A DNA stretch of 22,273 nt from Candidatus Hydrogenedentota bacterium (GTDB lineage Bacteria > Hydrogenedentota > Hydrogenedentia > Hydrogenedentales > CAITNO01): NCBI GenBank assembly GCA_007118765.1, contig SKQZ01000064.1, positions 1 through 22,273 of the forward strand, given 5' to 3'. A program made the position numbers and the translations under genes. Under the pieces are notes generated by a model, which worked only from the letters and a program-made list of their open reading frames with translations, made no database searches and was not told the origin of the DNA. Shown in pieces: positions 1 through 7,569 of this stretch. How positions within the stretch are numbered: the first letter of the stretch is position 1; each line of letters starts with the position of its first letter.

Positions 1-20
1 GGTTTCGTCGTGAGCCTGTG

Positions 21-145
21 AAGATTGCGCCAGAGCAGGTGCTTTGCGCAGGCCGCCGGCTGACAGCGTGTTAGTACACGTCGAAGTCGGCGGGCAAGCA
101 AAGTGCCTGATATGGTGTAAGGTTCGCAGGCGCAACAGAAATCTT
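21..145 (+). ncRNA. Long nested stem-loop, unknown structured RNA or palindromic repeat
   Basis: No reading frame is supported here. The sequence folds into one long interrupted hairpin. Position 25-31 pairs with 129-135 (7 bp). Position 36-47 pairs with 98-109 (12 positions, two of them G:U). Position 53-58 pairs with 88-93 (6 bp), and 67-71 pairs with 76-80 around a TAGT loop. AAGA at 21-24 can close the base with TCTT at 142-145. The two wobble positions are G:U if the plus strand is transcribed but A/C mismatches if the minus strand is, so a plus-strand RNA is favoured. It lies just beyond the mgtE stop codon, in the opposite sense. It does not match 6S, SRP, tmRNA, RNase P or an attC site as I know them. 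It could be a small RNA, a repeat or MITE-like element, or part of something that begins left of the window. Confidence 0.45.
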
Positions 146-148
146 GTG

Positions 149-175
149 AAATATGCGGGCTAAATCCCGAGCATA
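149..175 (-). terminator. Weak terminator-like hairpin at the end of mgtE
   Basis: On the minus strand TATGC-TC-GGG pairs with CCC-GCATA around a 6-nt loop. The stem contains the mgtE stop codon. Only three T residues follow, so intrinsic termination would be weak. Confidence 0.3.
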
Positions 176-1539
176 AACTTGGCGGTATTGAAATAAATCA
201 GCAGGCCGGTTATGTCCACTACGGTAGTCAGCGCGGGACTTGCCACCACCGCCGGATCCCGCTTGAAGAAAGCGGCTATTATGGGCAGCAACGCACCGGC
301 CATGGTGGCGGATATCACCTGTATACTCAACGCAATGGCAATGGCAAAACCGATCATGGGCAGGGTCAGCCCCTCGGGCACGTCCGCCCCCCGGGACAAA
401 AACATCACCCTGCCAAAGGTAAGACAGCCGAGTATGGCCGACAACATCAACGCTATGCGCAGTTCTTTGAACAGCACATGGAGCACATCCTTGTAGGAGA
501 CGTCCTCCAACGCCAGTGCCCGCACGATAATGGTGGCCGCCTGACTGCCGGTATTACCGCCGGTGTCGGCAAGCATGGGCATGTACAAGGCAAGCAACAT
601 AAGCGAGGAGAGCGTTTCCTCGTAGCGATGGACAATGGTACCGGAAACCAACCCCACGGCGGCCAGACCAATAATCCAGTAGACACGGTTTTTGAAGTGT
701 TCCATTACGGGCGTGTACAAATAACCGCCCGCCTCATGAGCGCCCGCAATGCCCATGAACTTCTCCATGTCCTCCGTGTGCTCCTGATTGATAACGTCAA
801 TGGCGTCGTCGTGGGTGATAATACCGACCATGGCGTCGTTTCCGTTGATAACAGGCAGCACAAACATGTCATATTTGGTGATGAGCCGCGCCGCCTCTTC
901 CTGGTCATCGTAAGCACGCACGAAGATAACATCACGGTGCATGATGTCTTCGACACGTTCATGGGCGCTGGCCAGTATAAGGTCTTTCAGCGTTACAAAA
1001 CCGATTAAGCGCCGGTCATCGTCCACTACATAGGCGTAGTAGATGGTTTCCTTGTTAAACGCCTCGCGGCGCAACCGCTTGATGGCCTCATCGGCAGTGA
1101 TGGATACCGGCAGCGTCACATACTCGGAAGTCATCACCGCGCCCGCGCTACCCTCGGGATACGAGGCAAGACGGCGAATGTCTTCGCGTTCCGCTTGGGC
1201 AAGGGCGGGCAGGAGCGACTCTTGCCGCTCTTCAGGCAACCGCCGGAAAATGTCAACGCGGTCGTCGGATGGGATATAGGTCATCAGCCACGCGAGCTCG
1301 GCGCGATTCAGTGTGGCAATGATGTCCTCCTGCACATTGTCTTCAAGGTGGCTGAACACCTCTGCGGCAAGATGGGGTTCGAACTTCGACAGTACCGGCC
1401 ATCGGCCTTCCGTTTCAAGACCGGCCACCGCCTCGGCAATGTCCGCAGGATGGGTGTCTTCCAGATGCGTTTGCAGTTCGGAGCTATTCCCCGAAAGCAG
1501 CAATTCTTGCAGGTCCGGCGCAATAACAGGGGTATCCAT
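160..1539 (-). CDS. mgtE: Magnesium transporter MgtE
   Basis: Predicted homodimeric Mg2+ channel of the inner membrane, gated by cytosolic Mg2+. The 459-residue product has the full family layout. There is an N-terminal helical MgtE_N domain (about 5-130), two CBS domains (about 134-193 and 198-255), a plug helix, and a five-helix membrane domain (about 285-459). The conserved ADTGGNTGSQ stretch lies at 324-333. The pore-lining aspartate of the last helix (in VVDITG, about residue 442) is present. Start choice: a GTG at 1546-1548 would extend the protein by three residues, but it lies inside the Shine-Dalgarno AGGAGG (1548-1553). The ATG at 1537-1539 sits 8 nt after that site and is preferred. 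No M-box or other known Mg2+ riboswitch was recognisable upstream. The upstream neighbour on the same strand is rpmJ, with a terminator-like hairpin between them, so mgtE is probably transcribed separately. Confidence 0.95.
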   Translation of the reverse strand: MDTPVIAPDLQELLLSGNSSELQTHLEDTHPADIAEAVAGLETEGRWPVLSKFEPHLAAEVFSHLEDNVQEDIIATLNRAELAWLMTYIPSDDRVDIFRRLPEERQESLLPALAQAEREDIRRLASYPEGSAGAVMTSEYVTLPVSITADEAIKRLRREAFNKETIYYAYVVDDDRRLIGFVTLKDLILASAHERVEDIMHRDVIFVRAYDDQEEAARLITKYDMFVLPVINGNDAMVGIITHDDAIDVINQEHTEDMEKFMGIAGAHEAGGYLYTPVMEHFKNRVYWIIGLAAVGLVSGTIVHRYEETLSSLMLLALYMPMLADTGGNTGSQAATIIVRALALEDVSYKDVLHVLFKELRIALMLSAILGCLTFGRVMFLSRGADVPEGLTLPMIGFAIAIALSIQVISATMAGALLPIIAAFFKRDPAVVASPALTTVVDITGLLIYFNTAKFMLGI

Positions 1540-1772
1540 TGTGGGCACCTCCTATGTGGTTGGGGATCCGCGAGAGCGGCATGGCGGGGAGGCGCGCCGG
1601 AAGGGGAAGGGTTATCTCCTTCGTAGCGTCAGGCTGAACGCGCCCCGCACCGCCGAAGCATGGCTACTTCGCGGTCCAGGGTCATCTGTTGTACTGTTAA
1701 GTTCCATTTCGCGTTCCATGGCTGTTGTTAAACTGGCTTGCCTTAAAACATCGCGCCCACTGGCGCACTACG

Positions 1773-1811
1773 AAAAAAATACTTCGTCGGGGATGGCCCG
1801 CAAGCCATCCC
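1773..1811 (-). terminator. Probable rho-independent terminator of rpmJ
   Basis: An 8-bp perfect stem (GGGATGGC at 1790-1797 with GCCATCCC at 1804-1811, 6-nt loop) begins 11 nt after the rpmJ stop. On the minus strand it is followed about 10 nt later by seven T residues (1773-1779). The gap between stem and T-run is longer than ideal. Confidence 0.5.
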
Positions 1812-1822
1812 GCACACCGATA

Positions 1823-1948
1823 CTATCCTTGACGCGCTTTGAAGCGCGGCGCAATCTTATTGATGACATAAACGCGGCCTTTTCGGCGCACCACTTTGCA
1901 TCCGGGGTGACGCTTTTTGGCCGTTTTCAGCGATGATAACACACGCAT
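1823..1948 (-). CDS. rpmJ: Ribosomal protein bL36, zinc-independent (type B) form
   Basis: A 41-residue gene, easily missed by length-filtered gene callers. The translation begins MRVLSSLKTAKKRHPGCK and ends APRFKARQG. It contains the VVRRKGRVYVIN core that is diagnostic of the YkgO/type B bL36 family, and its length is the family norm. bL36 is a small basic protein of the large ribosomal subunit. The classical form binds zinc through three Cys and one His. Here only one Cys (residue 17) remains, so this is the C-minus form that does not need zinc. In several proteobacteria such paralogues are induced under zinc starvation, but whether that applies here cannot be seen. The Shine-Dalgarno GGAG sits about 8 nt upstream of the ATG. 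The gene diverges from the EF-G2-like gene and lies outside any ribosomal protein operon. Confidence 0.95.
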   Translation of the reverse strand: MRVLSSLKTAKKRHPGCKVVRRKGRVYVINKIAPRFKARQG

Positions 1949-2066
1949 GACTCTATCTCCGTTGTTCTATTTTATCACTTGTTGAATCGCCCCACAGCCT
2001 CCTTGAATGTCGCAACTATACCGCAAGAACGACCCATAAGTCAAATTTGAACCGTTGGAACATAAT

Positions 2067-2096
2067 TTGATGATGCCCGGGAACAACAGGTATACT
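2067..2096 (+). promoter_or_regulatory. Sigma70-type promoter of the EF-G2-like gene
   Basis: TTGATG (2067-2072), an 18-nt spacer, then TATACT (2091-2096). The predicted start near 2103 would leave a leader of about 105 nt before the ATG at 2209. No other comparably good promoter is seen in this divergent interval. Confidence 0.6.
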
Positions 2097-2208
2097 ACAC
2101 GTTCCTGATTCCTATATCAGCGAGTCACGGCTGGTTTTCACGAATCAAATTTCCTTAAACGATGTTTGCCCGCATAGCACGGGCTGAACCCGCAGCGGAG
2201 GTTTTTTC

Positions 2209-4245
2209 ATGGCAACAATTGACCCGGGAAAAGTACGCAACGTCGGCATTGTAGGACACGGCGGCGTTGGCAAAACAATGCTGGTGGAACACATCCTGCA
2301 CAAGGTGGGGCTTACCGGCAGACTCGGCACGGTGGAGGAAGGCAACACCGTGTGCGACTATCTTGAAGAAGAGATTGACCGCAAGCACAGCATAGCCATG
2401 GCGCTGGCGCATGTGGAATGGAAAGACGGCCGCATCCACCTGATAGACCATCCGGGCTACATGGATTTTCTGGGTGAAGTGGCCTCCTCGGCGCCGCTGG
2501 TGGACGGCATGGTGATTGTTGCAGACGCATCCACCGGTGTGCAGGTGGGCATGGACAATGCATGGAAGTATGCCGAGCAATTCAACGTGCCCCGCGCTTT
2601 TTTTGTGAATAAACTGGACCGCGAGCACACGAGCTTTGCCGAAACAGTCGCCATCTTGCAAGAGGCCTATGGCCGTCATTGCGTGCCGCTGGTGGCCCCG
2701 GTGGGCGAAGGCCCCGAGTTGCAGCGTGTCGTCAATATCGTCACATGCGATGAATCCGAACTGCCTGATGATGTGGCCGCGCTGAAAGAAGCGCTCGTTG
2801 AAGCCGTGGCCGAAACGGATGAGGCGCTGACAGAGAAATATCTCGAAACCCTTGAGTTGTCCCCCGAAGAGTTTCGGGTCGGGCTGCAAAACGGCATCAC
2901 TTCCGGCAACATTATCCCCATTCTGGCGGGCAGCGTATCCATGGAACTGGGCATTGAAGAGCTGCTTGACATGGTGGCGGATTCTTTCCCCAGCCCGCTG
3001 GCACGTACCATTACCGTGAAAAGCGACAAAGACGAAACACAGTCGGTCACGCCCGATCCAGACGGGCCGTTCCTCGGGCAGGTCTTCCGCTCCGTTGTTG
3101 ACCCCTTCGTGGGCCACCTGACCCTTTTCCGGGTGTTGAGCGGCACACTAAAGTCTGACAGCGAATTTTACAATGTGACAACCAACTCAAAAGAGCGCAC
3201 CGGAAAACTTTACTTGCTTAACGGCAAGCAACAGGTTCAGGTGGATGCCGTGGTCCCGGGCGACCTTGCGGCCATGACCAAGTTGAAAAACACGCATTTC
3301 GGCGACACCATCGCCGCAGCCGGCACCAATATCCAAATGCCGGAAATTGATCTGCCTGAAGCGATGGTAAAGCTGGCGATTCTGCCCAAGTCGCGTGCTG
3401 ATGAAGACAAAATCGGCGAGGCGCTCAACCGGCTTGCCGAAGAAGACCCCACCTTCTCGCATTACCGCGACACCGCCACCAATGACCATATTATTCGCGG
3501 CATGGGCGATTTGCAGTTGGATATTTTGCTGAGTCGCATGCAGCGCAAATTCAAGGTGGAGGTTGAAACGAATACCCCCAAAGTGGCCTATCGCGAAACC
3601 ATTAAGGCCAAGGTGGAGGTGCAGGGCAAGCATAAAAAGCAGACCGGCGGTCATGGGCAATACGGCGATGTGCATCTGCGTATTTCGCCGAATGAACGCG
3701 GCGCCGGCTATGAGTTTATTGACAGCATTGTGGGCGGCGTGGTGCCCAAACAATACATCCCCCATGTGGACAAAGGCGCGCAGGAAGCGCTTGAGCGCGG
3801 CGTTATCAGCGGTCATCCCGTGGTGGACGTTGTGGTTGACTTGTTCTTCGGTTCATACCATGCGGTGGACTCCTCGGAAATGGCATTCAAAATGGCCGCG
3901 TCAAAAGCCATCCAGAAGGGTGTGCGTGATGCGAAACCGTGTCTGCTGGAGCCGATCATGGAAATTGCCGTAACCGTGCCTGAAGAGTATATGGGCGACA
4001 TCAACGGCGACTTGAACAGCCGACGCGGACGCATCAGCGGCATGGACGCCTTGGGAGGCGGCCGTCAGGTGATCCGCGCCCTGGTGCCCGAAGCAGAAGT
4101 ATTGCGCTATTCCACCGACCTGCGCAGCATGACCCAGGGGCGCGGCAGCTATGAATTGAAGTTGGACCACTATGAAGAAGTGCCCGACCATGTGGCCAAG
4201 GAAATCATCGCTGCTTACGAAAAGTCGCGCACCGAAGACGAATAA
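2209..4245 (+). CDS. fusA2: EF-G-like translation GTPase, EF-G2 (FusA2) type
   Basis: A 678-residue protein with the full EF-G architecture. The GTPase domain (about 10-265) has P-loop GHGGVGKT (16-23), G3 DHPG (80-83) and G4 NKLD (134-137). Domain II (about 286-375), III (about 384-455), IV (about 458-585, with the tip His in GSYHAVDSSE at 551) and V (about 585-665) follow. The segment VEEGNTVCDYLEEEIDRKHS and NKLDRE are typical of EF-G2 rather than housekeeping EF-G. The residue equal to the catalytic His of DTPGH is Tyr84 (DHPGY), and the switch I Thr appears replaced by Ser61. Some EF-G2 proteins (mycobacterial) bind GTP and ribosomes but lack ribosome-stimulated GTPase activity, while the Thermus EF-G-2 can support translocation. 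The role here is therefore open, and a canonical fusA is expected elsewhere. Shine-Dalgarno GGAGG lies 7 nt before the ATG. The gene is monocistronic, with its own promoter and terminator. Confidence 0.9.
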   Translation: MATIDPGKVRNVGIVGHGGVGKTMLVEHILHKVGLTGRLGTVEEGNTVCDYLEEEIDRKHSIAMALAHVEWKDGRIHLIDHPGYMDFLGEVASSAPLVDGMVIVADASTGVQVGMDNAWKYAEQFNVPRAFFVNKLDREHTSFAETVAILQEAYGRHCVPLVAPVGEGPELQRVVNIVTCDESELPDDVAALKEALVEAVAETDEALTEKYLETLELSPEEFRVGLQNGITSGNIIPILAGSVSMELGIEELLDMVADSFPSPLARTITVKSDKDETQSVTPDPDGPFLGQVFRSVVDPFVGHLTLFRVLSGTLKSDSEFYNVTTNSKERTGKLYLLNGKQQVQVDAVVPGDLAAMTKLKNTHFGDTIAAAGTNIQMPEIDLPEAMVKLAILPKSRADEDKIGEALNRLAEEDPTFSHYRDTATNDHIIRGMGDLQLDILLSRMQRKFKVEVETNTPKVAYRETIKAKVEVQGKHKKQTGGHGQYGDVHLRISPNERGAGYEFIDSIVGGVVPKQYIPHVDKGAQEALERGVISGHPVVDVVVDLFFGSYHAVDSSEMAFKMAASKAIQKGVRDAKPCLLEPIMEIAVTVPEEYMGDINGDLNSRRGRISGMDALGGGRQVIRALVPEAEVLRYSTDLRSMTQGRGSYELKLDHYEEVPDHVAKEIIAAYEKSRTEDE

Positions 4246-4266
4246 TCCACCGAGCATACATACTTT

Positions 4267-4310
4267 ATGAGGCGGCATGCGTTCATGTATGCCGCCTCAT
4301 TGTTTTTTTT
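4267..4310 (+). terminator. Strong rho-independent terminator of the EF-G2-like gene
   Basis: A 12-bp perfect stem (ATGAGGCGGCAT with ATGCCGCCTCAT, 4267-4278 and 4289-4300, 10-nt loop) is followed after TG by eight T residues (4303-4310). It separates the GTPase gene from the gsp operon. Confidence 0.92.
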
Positions 4311-4331
4311 GCCGCATCGGAACGGTGGTAT

Positions 4332-4345
4332 TTTGCCGTGGCAAA
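4332..4345. promoter_or_regulatory. Candidate operator: palindrome upstream of gspG
   Basis: TTTGCC-GT-GGCAAA is an inverted repeat with 6-bp arms, about 95 nt upstream of the gspG ATG. Its core TTGCCGTGGCAA matches the palindrome at 16622-16633 upstream of uvrA except for one central base. A TACAAT (4350-4355) follows 4 nt later and could be a -10 element, but no convincing -35 sits at the right distance. A regulator bound here would overlap RNA polymerase, so repression is plausible. This is inference. Confidence 0.4.
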
Positions 4346-4439
4346 TCCGTACAATAACGGTGTGTCTTAGCGATGCACCGGAAAAAACGTTACTCTAATG
4401 TGACGAATACGAGTACGCAGGTAATTGGAGATATAAGTT

Positions 4440-4826
4440 ATGAGAAATAACGGCGGTTTTACGTTGATAGAACTGATCCTGGTCACGGTGATTATTGGCA
4501 TCCTGGCAGGCATGGTAATGGTTAACTACAGCGGCCGGGCGCGTGAAGCACAAATCCGCGCTGCCAAAGGCGATATTGCGAATTTAAGTACGGCGGTAGA
4601 TTTGTTTGCCTTGGACAACAATGACACCTATCCCACGTCTTTGGAAGACTTGGTGACCGGCGAACGTCGTTATATTCGTGAGTTGCAGCCCGATCCCTGG
4701 GGCAACCCGTACCATTATACGCCGCCTACAGATATCATGCGCGCTGATTATGAGATCTATTCGGCAGGTCCCGACGGTGTTCCGGGAACGGAGGACGATG
4801 TAACCATTACCTCTCCAATGCCATAG
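4440..4826 (+). CDS. gspG: Type II secretion major pseudopilin GspG
   Basis: Subunit of the periplasmic pseudopilus that pushes folded substrates through the secretin. The 128-residue product has a class III (prepilin) leader, MRNNGG, cut before FTLIE. The conserved Glu at mature position 5 and a hydrophobic N-terminal helix (about 7-30) follow. Family hallmarks of GspG follow: the WGNPYHY stretch (DPWGNPYHY, about 85-93) and a C-terminal SAGPDGVPGTEDDV loop, which in GspG proteins binds calcium. GGAG (4427-4430) lies 9 nt before the ATG. It is the first gene of the operon, 47 nt ahead of gspH. Being first and well expressed fits its role as the major subunit. Confidence 0.95.
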   Translation: MRNNGGFTLIELILVTVIIGILAGMVMVNYSGRAREAQIRAAKGDIANLSTAVDLFALDNNDTYPTSLEDLVTGERRYIRELQPDPWGNPYHYTPPTDIMRADYEIYSAGPDGVPGTEDDVTITSPMP

Positions 4827-4873
4827 AATAACAACAGACGGCAAAACGGCAGGCTTGGCAGGAAGCACGTTAC

Positions 4874-5401
4874 GTGAACAGACTTGCAATAATAATGCGG
4901 CACGGTCGAGCCGGGTTTACCCTGCTTGAGCTGTTGGTGGTAATGGCCATCGTGGCCGCAATTACAACGTCCATAGCGCCGGTGTATGTGGCTTCCATGG
5001 ACAGCATGCGCACACGTAACGCACGCAATGATCTGGTGGCGGTCATCCGCTATGCCCAGGAGGTGGCCGTACGCGAATCCCGCGAACACCGCGTATATTT
5101 CAATCAACAGGACAACACCTACCGGTTGATGCGTCTTGCCGGGCTTGATAATGACGAGAAAGTCTTTGAACCCGCCGGTACGCTCGCCGAACAAGAAAAG
5201 GCGCTTCCGGAAAACCTGCGTATTGACAACATCCGCGCCCGGCGGGAAAGACGCTCGCGCGAGTATTACGTGGCCTGTCTGCCCAATGGCGCCAGCGACA
5301 ATGCCGTTATCCGGCTCCGCGACCATCGCTTTCGCGGCACACGCATCGAAATCACCGTGGAAGGTCCGTTGGGCAAGATAACGCTTGAGGAATCCCGATA
5401 A
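4874..5401 (+). CDS. gspH: Type II secretion minor pseudopilin GspH-like
   Basis: A 175-residue pseudopilin. The leader is MNRLAIIMRHGRAG, cut after Gly14 before FTLLE (Glu at mature position 5). A hydrophobic helix (about 15-37) and a soluble GspH-like region follow. The GTG start at 4874 has AGGAAG 8 nt upstream (4860-4865). An in-frame ATG at 4895 would give a shorter leader (MRHGRAG) but has no comparable ribosome-binding site. Minor pseudopilins H, I, J and K form the tip of the pseudopilus. Assignment as H rests on position after G, size and the absence of GspI/J/K features. The soluble part is divergent. The stop codon overlaps the gspI start (TAATG). Confidence 0.8.
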   Translation: MNRLAIIMRHGRAGFTLLELLVVMAIVAAITTSIAPVYVASMDSMRTRNARNDLVAVIRYAQEVAVRESREHRVYFNQQDNTYRLMRLAGLDNDEKVFEPAGTLAEQEKALPENLRIDNIRARRERRSREYYVACLPNGASDNAVIRLRDHRFRGTRIEITVEGPLGKITLEESR

Positions 5402-5895
5402 TGTGTAGGAGAACACGGGGTTACATATTTTTTGAAACGGTGGTGGCCATGGCGCTGCTTAGCATGAGCGCCCTGGTTATTCAAGGGGCGTTGCGCCAGG
5501 CAATCATTACCCGCGGTCAGGCACAGGACTATACGACGGCACGGTTTTTGATGGAAAAAATCGTCGGAGAACGCGCCATGCGGCTGCCGCTCCCGGAAGG
5601 TTCGGGCAGCGGACGCTTTGAGGCGCCCCATGAAAGATTTCGCTATGAATGGGAAGTTCGACGGGTAACCGTGCCCTTGCCGCCAGTACCGACCTTTCCA
5701 TCCGCAGCGGATCCCGCAGCAATTGAAGCACTTTTGATGGAAATTGAAGCACAACTACAGGACTACATGGGCAAATTGACCGTCCGCATCTTCTGGGAAC
5801 GGGCCGGCATGGAATTTGAACACATCGGTGAAACGCTGCTGCGCAGCGAGTTGTTCTGGCAACCGCCGCCGCCGGAGGAGGAGACGTTGCCATGA
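5401..5895 (+). CDS. gspI: Type II secretion minor pseudopilin GspI-like
   Basis: A 164-residue pseudopilin. The leader MCRRTRG is cut before YIFFE, so mature residue 1 is Tyr rather than the usual Phe or Met, with Glu at position 5. The hydrophobic helix spans about 8-30. The soluble part contains an acidic and proline-rich insertion (VPLPPVPTFPSAADP, about 90-104) and a proline/glutamate-rich tail, making it longer than typical GspI (about 120-130 residues). Its start overlaps the gspH stop by one base and its stop overlaps the gspJ start (ATGA), so translation is probably coupled. In known systems GspI nucleates the I-J-K tip complex. The label comes mainly from gene order. Confidence 0.75.
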   Translation: MCRRTRGYIFFETVVAMALLSMSALVIQGALRQAIITRGQAQDYTTARFLMEKIVGERAMRLPLPEGSGSGRFEAPHERFRYEWEVRRVTVPLPPVPTFPSAADPAAIEALLMEIEAQLQDYMGKLTVRIFWERAGMEFEHIGETLLRSELFWQPPPPEEETLP

Positions 5896-6629
5896 CCGCG
5901 CCACGCACCGCATATCGTTCCGGCGGGTTCACGTTGGCGGAGCTGTTGGTGGCCGTCACGCTGCTGAGTATTGTCATGACATCGGTATATTCGTTGACTC
6001 ATACGGCAACCCGCACATGGCGCAGCATTGAGCGCGGGTATGACATCCACCTTGAAGCGCGCAGTTTTATGACGCTCTTTTCACACGAATACAACAATAT
6101 CGTCGGACGCGCCAGTCATTTGTTCGAAGGCGACAACCGGCGCATTGTCATGTTTGTGATTGCGCAACCGATGGACCTCGAACAGGGCGAAGGCGCACGG
6201 CTGATGCGCGTCTCATACGCCTACAACGCCAACCGTAACATCATCGAGCGTGAAGAAGCGCTTGTGCAAGCGGCCCTGCCCGTACCGGAGCCGGGCGAAC
6301 ATGCCGCCTCTTCCGGACGCGTTCGGCTGGGACGCCGTCACAAAACAACCGTGGCAGAGCATGTGAAGCAATTTCGATTCCGGTATGTGTGGGCGCCGCT
6401 GCCCGTGGTGGTGGCGCCGGACGAGCCCCCCGTGCCCGAACCGTTAATCATTCAAAACCGACATCAGGAGCGGCTCGGGTTGCCGCAGGCTGTCGAGATA
6501 ACACTGGAACTGCAAGACCCGGACGACGCGGCACAGACGTTTTCACTGACAACCATGTTACCCATGCGTGCGCCTGCCCCACGCAGCACACGCGAAGATT
6601 TGGAGAATACACTGGGTGCCTCTATCTAA
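5892..6629 (+). CDS. gspJ: Type II secretion minor pseudopilin GspJ-like
   Basis: A 245-residue pseudopilin. The leader MTAPRTAYRSGG is cut before FTLAE (Glu at mature position 5), followed by a hydrophobic helix (about 13-34). The soluble domain carries GspJ-like features: an early RSF-type segment (EARSFMTLFSHEYNNIVG, about 55-72) and late VKQFRFRYVW and PQAVEITLEL strands. It overlaps gspI by 4 nt (ATGA) and gspK by 14 nt. GspJ pairs with I and K at the pseudopilus tip. A proline-rich insertion (about 178-188, APDEPPVPEP) is unlike the compact proteobacterial form. Confidence 0.8.
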   Translation: MTAPRTAYRSGGFTLAELLVAVTLLSIVMTSVYSLTHTATRTWRSIERGYDIHLEARSFMTLFSHEYNNIVGRASHLFEGDNRRIVMFVIAQPMDLEQGEGARLMRVSYAYNANRNIIEREEALVQAALPVPEPGEHAASSGRVRLGRRHKTTVAEHVKQFRFRYVWAPLPVVVAPDEPPVPEPLIIQNRHQERLGLPQAVEITLELQDPDDAAQTFSLTTMLPMRAPAPRSTREDLENTLGASI

Positions 6630-7569
6630 CAACCATAAAAGCGGCTTCGTGCTGGTATCCATTCTGTGGGTCACGGTCATGTTGTCGCTGCTCGTGCTGG
6701 GGTTTGGCCGCCGGGCGGCGTTGGACCGTCGGGCCGCCGCCTATTCCTTAGACCAGACACAGGCGATGATGATGGCCCGGGGCGCTGTGGATCGCGGCAT
6801 AGTGGAATTGCAAAACCATGCGACGGTGCGGCGCATATTGCCGGAGGAATACCATGAGAACCTCCGCATGGGTGCGTCGTGGGTACAGAGCATGAACCTC
6901 TTTCTGGAGGGTTATTTTGAACAGCGGGAAATGTTCCAGCACGATGAAGTCATTTATGTTATCATTGATGAAGAGCGATACATTGACATTAACAACGCCC
7001 CTGACGAGATTCTTGAAGCGATCCCTTCTCTGAGCCGTTCCGCCATCCGGCGGATACGGGCCCGCCTCGCACGCGAGGGCCATTCGAACGAGGAAAGAAC
7101 CCCGTTTAACGCCATAGAAGAGCTGCAGTATATACGCGGCGTATCCGAGGATGACTGGTTCGGCACGGAACGCACGCCGGGGCTGCGAAACATATTGACA
7201 GTCTGGTCTGACGACGGCCGCATCAACGTCAACACAGCGCCGCGGGAAGTGCTGGCATGCATACCCGATCTCAGCAGCGGTGATATTGAGGCGATCCTCC
7301 ATTATCGCGCAGGCAGCGATGGCGACTTGTATACCAGAACCGACCGTAGTTTCGCGAACATGAATGATTTATCGGAAAAGACCGGCATCACGGGCGATTC
7401 ACTTAGAGCATTAGAAAAGTATTGCAAGACGACCTCATCATACTTTAGGATCAGAGGCGTGGCCACGCGCCGAAACGGGCGCATCCGCGCCGTGTGTGAG
7501 GCGGTGGTATCCATGAGACAAGGCATGTCCAATATTTTAGAATGGCAGGAGAAGACGCTTGGCTCGTAA
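6616..7569 (+). CDS. gspK: Type II secretion minor pseudopilin GspK
   Basis: GspK caps the pseudopilus tip. Its hallmark is absence of the Glu at mature position 5, seen here: after Gly10 the mature protein starts FVLVS. The large alpha-helical insertion with helix-hairpin-helix/SAM-like motifs is clear: IDINNAPDEIL (about 123-133) and INVNTAPREVL (about 203-213). An ATG at 6568 is in frame, but it lies deep in gspJ and would put 26 residues before the cut. The GTG at 6616 has GGAG 10 nt upstream (6602-6605) and gives a normal 10-residue leader, so I take 6616 (317 residues). It overlaps gspJ by 14 nt and gspL by 11 nt. Confidence 0.88.
   Translation: MPLSNNHKSGFVLVSILWVTVMLSLLVLGFGRRAALDRRAAAYSLDQTQAMMMARGAVDRGIVELQNHATVRRILPEEYHENLRMGASWVQSMNLFLEGYFEQREMFQHDEVIYVIIDEERYIDINNAPDEILEAIPSLSRSAIRRIRARLAREGHSNEERTPFNAIEELQYIRGVSEDDWFGTERTPGLRNILTVWSDDGRINVNTAPREVLACIPDLSSGDIEAILHYRAGSDGDLYTRTDRSFANMNDLSEKTGITGDSLRALEKYCKTTSSYFRIRGVATRRNGRIRAVCEAVVSMRQGMSNILEWQEKTLGS

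Noticed and set aside
1..150. Integron attC site or known ncRNA (6S, SRP, tmRNA)
   Set aside because: There is no GTTRRRY core with matching partner, and no SRP tetraloop region, 6S bubble or tmRNA tRNA-like ends are visible.
1612..1719. Minus-strand 35-codon frame upstream of mgtE
   Set aside because: There is no ribosome-binding site at its ATG and no recognisable product, and the composition looks like non-coding leader. It is not supported as a leader peptide.
4333..4355. TTGCCG...TACAAT as the gsp operon promoter
   Set aside because: The spacer is only 11 nt, too short for sigma70. The promoter of the operon remains unlocated.
6568..6615. Upstream ATG start for gspK
   Set aside because: It gives a 26-residue leader with no ribosome-binding site. 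GTG at 6616 has GGAG and leaves a normal prepilin leader.
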